This document shows, one piece after another, positions 20,784 to 24,686 of a stretch of DNA of 24,686 nt (the first letter of the stretch is position 1; every line of letters begins with the position of its first letter). The notes beneath the pieces are model-generated. The model was not told the DNA's origin and did no database searches. It saw nothing but the letters and a program-made list of their open reading frames with translations. The position numbers were made by a program, and so were the translations under genes. The DNA lies in NCBI GenBank assembly GCA_030597505.1, contig JAUVRS010000003.1:1-24686 (forward strand). The letters are read 5' to 3'. The DNA is from Desulfobacteraceae bacterium. Lineage in GTDB: Bacteria; Desulfobacterota; DSM-4660; Desulfatiglandales; Desulfatiglandaceae.

Positions 20784-23237
20784 TCATATTCGTCCCCTTC
20801 CCAATCTTAAGCTGTTCAAGACGACTGTCACGCTCGACAGGGCCATGGCCCCCGCCGCCATGGCCGGGTGGAGATCCCTGATAACAACCGGGACCCATGA
20901 AACGCTGTGGAGGACACCTGCTGCAAGAGGCACAAGTGCGGCGTTATAAAAAAAGGCCCAAAAGAGATTTTGCTTGATAGTTCGCATAGTGGCTTTGGAT
21001 AACTTGATGGCTCGACCCACACCCGACAGTTCACCACCGACAAGGGTTATGTCGCTCGCTTCCATCGCAACGTCGGTCCCGCTCCCGATGGCCACTCCCA
21101 CGTCTGCACGGGCCAGGGCGGGGGCATCGTTGATGCCGTCGCCCACCATCGCAACAATTTGGCCCTGATCCTGGGTCTCCCGTACAAGTTCCTCTTTGCG
21201 CTCCGGCAGGACACCGGCGACCACCTGTTCTATGCCCACCTTCCGTGCGATCGCCATAGCGGCCTGTTCGTTGTCACCGGTGAGCATCACAGGGGTGATG
21301 TCCATTTCCTTCAAACCAGACACCGCTGCCATTGCATCACCCTTCTCCTCATCGGCCACTGCAAGCAGACCGGCCAAACGGCCTCCCAACTCGACCAGCA
21401 TCACTGTTTTTCCTTGGGACGATATCTCCCGAACCAGGTCCGACACCTGCGAGGGTAAAGGTCCGTTTTCCTCAAACCAGGAGGGTTTCCCCACCCGGAC
21501 CTTAGTACCTGAAATCTGCGCCTCAACACCAAAACCGCTGGCCGCCTGGAAGTTTTCAATTTTTTCCAGGGCAAGCCCCCGCTGTCTGGTCCCCTCGACC
21601 ACTGCACCGGCGATGGGATGCTCGCTGCCTGCTTCGGCGCTGGCAGCCATAGCAAGCGCCCGGTCCCCGTCGCCGTCGATTGGGATCCAGTCGGTAAGGG
21701 CCGGCTCACCTTTTGTTATGGTGCCTGTCTTATCAAACATGACCGTATTGATTCGATGGGCCGTCTCCAGAGACTCGCTGTTTTTAAAGAGAATCCCTAT
21801 GCCGGCCCCTTTGCCGGTACCGACCATGATGGCCGTTGGAGTGGCCAGCCCAAGGGCACAAGGGCACGCGATAACCAGAACTGCCACCATACGGATCATA
21901 CCGGGCACAAACTCCCCGCCGACCATCCACCAGAGGCCAAGGGTAACTCCCGCGATAACGATGATCACGGGCACAAAGACTGCTGAAACCTTATCTGCAA
22001 GCCGCTGGATGGGAGCCTTGGACCCCTGGGCCTGACGGACAAGGCGAATAATCTGGGCCAGAGCGGTCTGGGACCCCACACCGGTGGCCTTCACTTTTAA
22101 CAGACCCTGCTGGTTGACTGTTGCCCCAAAGACGTCGTCGCCATCGACCTTGTCCACCGGAATCGACTCGCCCGTGAGCATGCTCTCATCCACTGAAGAT
22201 TCGCCAAAGGCCACCACTCCGTCAACCGGGATGCGCTCGCCCGGACGAACCACCACCATCTGACCGGATTGCACCTGATCGGCTGGGATATCGCGAACCT
22301 GCCCCCCCTCATCTTCCACATGGGCCAGTTTGGGGGCCAAATCCATCAGTTTTCGGATCGCGGCCGAAGCCTGGCCCTTGGCCTTCGCCTCAAGGAGTTT
22401 GCCCAGTTTGATAAGCGTAATGATGACTGCAGAGGTCTCAAAATAGACGTGCTCGCCAACACCGGGCAAAAGAAGCACGGCAAGGGAATAGACATAGGCC
22501 GCTGAAGAGCCAAGTGCTACCAGAACGTCCATGTTGGCGGAACCGGCCCTGACACTCTTCCACCCTCCCATGTAAAAACCCAGACCCGTATAAAACTGAA
22601 CGGGCGTGGCCAAAGCAAGAAAGAGCCAATTCACCCAGCCCTCATGAGCCCACTCCCCCAACAATGAGAAGTCCCGGCCCATAGACAAAGCAAAGAGCGG
22701 TATGGTGAAGATCAGACCGACCAGGAAGTATCTTTTCTGGTTTCTAAGCTCTCGTTCACGAGCCGCCTGCTCCGCATCCTGCGGGGTCACTCCCTCCTCG
22801 GTCAGAACCAGCTCGTAGCCGGCGTTTTTTACTGCCCCGGCCATGGCCGCGAGGTTCGTGGCGGACGGATCGAACACTATTTTGGCGGTTTCAGTTCCAA
22901 AATTCACGCTGGCCGAGATCACTCCAGGCACTTTCTTATTCAACGTCCGCTCCACCGCAGCAGCGCACCTGGCACACGTCATACCCACCACCGGGAGTTC
23001 CACCCCACGATTTTTTTCGGGTACAACCAGTTCATACCCCGCTTTTTTTACCGCCTTGGCCATTGCCTCCGGGTCTGTGACCTCGGGATAAAACGCCACG
23101 GCAGCGCTCTCCGTACCAAAATTAACGCTCGCCGAGATCACTCCGGACACCTTTTTGTTCAGGGTCCGCTCGACCGCAGCAGCACACCTGGCACACGTCA
23201 TACCCACAATGGGCAATTCTATTTGCTGTCTATCCAT
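20784..23237 (-). CDS. copA: Copper-exporting P1B-type ATPase CopA with two N-terminal HMA domains
   Basis: An 817-residue inner-membrane pump for Cu(I). I start at ATG 23237 because AGGA lies 6 bases upstream; ATG 23252 would add five residues and place that ribosome site inside the coding part. Two heavy-metal domains carry GMTCARC at 12-18 and 85-91. The core has TGES (355-358), the ion-path CPC (458-460), the phosphorylation site DKTGT (502-506), SEHP (538-541), TGDN (653-656) and GDGIND (699-704). YN (764-765) and the MxxSS segment near 798-802 complete the Cu(I) signature. The two HMA domains are nearly identical, indicating recent duplication. It heads the ccm operon, apparently under a sigma-54 promoter. 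Copper control is relevant because excess Cu(I) disturbs cytochrome c maturation. Confidence 0.95.
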   Translation of the reverse strand: MDRQQIELPIVGMTCARCAAAVERTLNKKVSGVISASVNFGTESAAVAFYPEVTDPEAMAKAVKKAGYELVVPEKNRGVELPVVGMTCARCAAAVERTLNKKVPGVISASVNFGTETAKIVFDPSATNLAAMAGAVKNAGYELVLTEEGVTPQDAEQAARERELRNQKRYFLVGLIFTIPLFALSMGRDFSLLGEWAHEGWVNWLFLALATPVQFYTGLGFYMGGWKSVRAGSANMDVLVALGSSAAYVYSLAVLLLPGVGEHVYFETSAVIITLIKLGKLLEAKAKGQASAAIRKLMDLAPKLAHVEDEGGQVRDIPADQVQSGQMVVVRPGERIPVDGVVAFGESSVDESMLTGESIPVDKVDGDDVFGATVNQQGLLKVKATGVGSQTALAQIIRLVRQAQGSKAPIQRLADKVSAVFVPVIIVIAGVTLGLWWMVGGEFVPGMIRMVAVLVIACPCALGLATPTAIMVGTGKGAGIGILFKNSESLETAHRINTVMFDKTGTITKGEPALTDWIPIDGDGDRALAMAASAEAGSEHPIAGAVVEGTRQRGLALEKIENFQAASGFGVEAQISGTKVRVGKPSWFEENGPLPSQVSDLVREISSQGKTVMLVELGGRLAGLLAVADEEKGDAMAAVSGLKEMDITPVMLTGDNEQAAMAIARKVGIEQVVAGVLPERKEELVRETQDQGQIVAMVGDGINDAPALARADVGVAIGSGTDVAMEASDITLVGGELSGVGRAIKLSKATMRTIKQNLFWAFFYNAALVPLAAGVLHSVSWVPVVIRDLHPAMAAGAMALSSVTVVLNSLRLGRGRI
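22897..23220. repeat. Intragenic direct repeat encoding the two HMA domains of copA
   Basis: Segments 22897-23001 and 23116-23220 are alike at an offset of 219 bases. At protein level about 37 residues around the GMTCARC sites differ at only a few positions. This indicates tandem duplication or gene conversion between the metal-binding domains. Confidence 0.8.
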
Positions 23238-23335
23238 GGATAATCCTTCCATCTAAAGAATCCTGATCGTCGTATATTTCTGAGGTTCTCCATCAAAGAC
23301 TTTTGGATTTTATCTATTTTTAACAATAAGTATAA

Positions 23336-23351
23336 AGCAAGTGTCATGCCA
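23336..23351 (-). promoter_or_regulatory. Sigma-54-type (-24/-12) promoter of copA-ccm
   Basis: Read on the minus strand the sequence is TGGCATGACACTTGCT: the -24 element TGGCATG (consensus TGGCACG, one mismatch) and the -12 element TTGCT, with the GG and GC doublets at the required spacing. Transcription would start near 23325, giving a leader of about 88 bases before copA. A TATACT hexamer just downstream could be a sigma-70 -10 box, but it lacks a matching -35. Confidence 0.6.
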
Positions 23352-23361
23352 CATTGTGGCA
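23347..23361. promoter_or_regulatory. Palindrome overlapping the -24 element of the copA promoter
   Basis: TGCCACA-T-TGTGGCA is a perfect 7-bp palindrome around a single central base. It covers the -24 element of the candidate sigma-54 promoter, so a protein bound here would block polymerase. It could be a repressor site or may partly reflect the promoter element itself. Confidence 0.4.
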
Positions 23362-23450
23362 CTCACTCAGTAACCCATTCAAAACAAGTATATTTTCCCT
23401 TTTTCCCTTTCAAAAAATCTATTTTCCTTCTAAATGAACAAAATCAATAT

Positions 23451-23498
23451 GGATACATATTACCCACCACTTATTGGTTTGAGGGTATCCGATGGGTA
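23451..23498. promoter_or_regulatory. Interleaved inverted repeats, possible upstream activator sites
   Basis: GGATAC (23451-23456) pairs with GTATCC (23485-23490), and TACCCA (23461-23466) pairs with TGGGTA (23493-23498). The pairs interleave rather than nest. They lie about 100-150 bases upstream of the copA -24 element, the distance usual for enhancer-binding activators of sigma-54. Confidence 0.35.
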
Positions 23499-23623
23499 AA
23501 AAGTATACACTCGAAAAATAAATGTCTTTGTTAACCAAGAGAAGCCATATCCCGACGTTGGCTGTGAATCATTTTAACTTGCCAAGGGTTTATAGGAGAC
23601 AATCAGGGGCTTTGGAATATGGT

Positions 23624-23769
23624 GTGGCTGTCTTTTTATCTTGTCATAAAATTTTTGTTTTGACCCGAAGATTCGGAAAGTTTAGGATATAACTTAACCA
23701 CTCGGTCATTTTTTGCCACTCTTTTTGACGCAAACATATAAAAAAAAGAGCCATCCTCGAGACAGCCAC
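23624..23769. repeat. Widely spaced 10-bp inverted repeat
   Basis: GTGGCTGTCT (23624-23633) and AGACAGCCAC (23760-23769) are exact reverse complements, 126 bases apart. They lie in the gap upstream of the SulP gene. No transposase or target duplication accompanies them, so an IS remnant is only a possibility. Confidence 0.35.
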
Positions 23770-23886
23770 CAAACTTTTCTGTTTAAAAGGATTCAAAGAC
23801 ACATCTGTGGCTTAACTCTAACTGATAACGGGGGTGTGGCCGGGAGACTATTCTTTATCATTTCAGAAACGGGGCGAGTCCAACTG

Positions 23887-24686
23887 ATGCTGACCCACTT
23901 TTTTCCATTTCTTCGCTGGCTTAGGACCTACACGCCAGGCATGCTCAAGGCCGACGCTCTTTCTGGGTTGACAGTGGCTTTGGTGCTCATTCCCCAGTCG
24001 GTAGCCTACGCTCAATTGGCAGGTCTACCACTTTATTATGGTCTTTATGCTGCGCTCCTCCCTCCCATGATCGCGGCCTTATTTGGTTCGAGCCCTCAGC
24101 TGTCAACCGGACCTGTAGCGGTGGTCTCGCTTTTGACCGCCGCCTCTCTCGAACCGATTGCCACAGCAGGCAGTGAGGGTTACATCGCTTATGCGATCCT
24201 TCTGGCGTTTATGGTCGGTTTGTTTCAACTTGCCCTTGGTGTTCTCCGACTGGGTCTTGTGATCAATTTCCTTTCCCGTCCGGTGGTTAACGGCTTTACA
24301 AACGCCGCGGCGCTCATCATTGCTTCGTCTCAACTGTCCAAATTATTGGGGGTATACGTAGACAGGGGGGAGCACCAATATGAAACCATCATTCGGGTCA
24401 TCAAAGTTGCCATACACTACACCCACTGGCCAACGCTGCTTATGGGGGCGTTCGCCTTCGCCATCATGTACGGGCTAAAAAGGGTTTCCCCCAGGACCCC
24501 TTACGTGCTCGTGGCAGTGGTCGTAACCACCGTCCTCTCGTGGGCCATCGGTTTTGAACACAACACCACCGTCAATATTTCGTCAATCGTTTACCCAAAG
24601 GCCAATCAGCTAATTACAAAATTTAACACCACCGTCAGCGCAATCCCGCCTCTGGCCCGGAAACGCACCGAGATAATCAAGGACCT
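23887..24686 (+). CDS. SulP-family anion transporter (3' part outside window)
   Basis: An inner-membrane transporter of sulfate, bicarbonate or a related anion. The frame is open from ATG 23887 to the window end (266 complete codons). The family signature is near the N-terminus: DALSGLTVALVLIPQSVAYA (23-42) followed by LAGLPLYYGLYAALLPP and the STGPVAVVSL segment. Several hydrophobic helices follow, with the conserved FLSRPVVNGFT near 129. The ribosome site is weak (a GGGGCGAG stretch about 10 bases upstream); ATG 23941 is possible but would cut into the conserved start. The C-terminal STAS domain, if present, is outside the window, so the substrate cannot be judged. It is divergent from copA and has no obvious link to the redox genes. 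Confidence 0.92.
   Translation, partial: MLTHFFPFLRWLRTYTPGMLKADALSGLTVALVLIPQSVAYAQLAGLPLYYGLYAALLPPMIAALFGSSPQLSTGPVAVVSLLTAASLEPIATAGSEGYIAYAILLAFMVGLFQLALGVLRLGLVINFLSRPVVNGFTNAAALIIASSQLSKLLGVYVDRGEHQYETIIRVIKVAIHYTHWPTLLMGAFAFAIMYGLKRVSPRTPYVLVAVVVTTVLSWAIGFEHNTTVNISSIVYPKANQLITKFNTTVSAIPPLARKRTEIIKD

Larger units (their letters stand above)
23238..23886. other. Divergent intergenic region between copA and the SulP gene
   Basis: About 650 bases without a convincing gene, AT-rich with several T- and A-runs. On the copA side it carries a sigma-54-type promoter (23336-23351) overlapped by a palindrome, and further upstream a cluster of inverted repeats (23451-23498). A small hairpin CCGAA/TTCGG is at 23665-23676, and a 10-bp inverted repeat has arms at 23624-23633 and 23760-23769. 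No clear promoter was recognised for the plus-strand SulP gene. Confidence 0.6.

Noticed and set aside
21196..22035. Plus-strand 279-codon frame inside copA
   Set aside because: Antisense shadow of the P-type ATPase core, rich in Ser/Pro/Thr, with no domain resemblance.
23619..23663. 14-codon hydrophobic ORF as a leader peptide upstream of the SulP gene
   Set aside because: Very short, poor ribosome site and no attenuator-like structure directly after it.
23700..23780. Cyclic-di-GMP (GEMM) riboswitch, suggested by GACGCAAAC
   Set aside because: The remaining conserved GEMM core and the receptor-loop elements are absent. Similar checks in the other leaders also found none.

Overview
The window reads as a chromosomal segment of an anaerobic, electron-transferring Gram-negative bacterium, most likely a member of the Desulfobacterota (former Deltaproteobacteria). 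The reasons are the density of multiheme c-type cytochromes (at least 35 CXXCH sites), outer-membrane lipoprotein cytochromes of the OmcA/MtrC family, an NrfD-type menaquinol module, and a cytochrome c maturation operon of the variant System I type (CXXXY-type CcmE, no CcmH in view). No sulfate-reduction gene, RNA gene, insertion sequence or CRISPR array is visible, so the exact lineage stays open.

Region A (1-9807, minus strand) is a long co-directional cluster that appears to combine flavin chemistry with an outer-membrane electron conduit. In transcription order it holds: a periplasmic octaheme cytochrome (9807-8518), a NusG-domain-II membrane-anchored protein (8475-8065), a Gx-transporter/EcfT fusion (8057-6783), a coiled-coil outer-membrane porin (6716-5442), ApbE FAD:protein FMN transferase (5177-4167), a secreted FMN-binding-domain protein carrying the SGAT flavinylation site (4153-3563), an 11-heme OmcA/MtrC lipoprotein (3513-1246), and a second OmcA/MtrC lipoprotein cut by the window edge (870-1). 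The inferred path is: periplasmic cytochrome and flavoprotein, then porin/cytochrome conduit, then cell-surface cytochromes. The Gx/EcfT protein may supply flavin to ApbE outside the cytoplasm.

Region B (9808-10719) is a roughly 0.9-kb AT-rich regulatory island without a convincing gene. It separates Region A from a divergent operon and is rich in short inverted and direct repeats.

Region C (10720-15031, plus strand) is a tightly coupled three-gene operon with ATGA overlaps. It encodes a TAT-exported HybA-like four-cluster ferredoxin with a C-terminal anchor, a NrfD/HybB quinol-binding membrane subunit, and a 13-heme cytochrome that joins an N-terminal tetraheme module to an octaheme tetrathionate reductase (OTR)-family domain. 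It looks like a menaquinol:periplasm oxidoreductase that could feed electrons to Region A.

Region D (15104-23237, minus strand) runs copA (copper P1B-ATPase), ccmF, a 30-codon small ORF, a CcmI-like zinc-ribbon protein, ccmE (CXXXY type), ccmA, ccmB, ccmC and a 49-aa CcmD-like protein. This is the machinery that would attach heme to all the cytochromes around it. A well-matched sigma-54 promoter lies upstream of copA.

Region E (23238-24686): a roughly 650-bp intergenic region with several inverted repeats leads to the start of a divergent SulP-family anion transporter (plus strand) cut by the window end.
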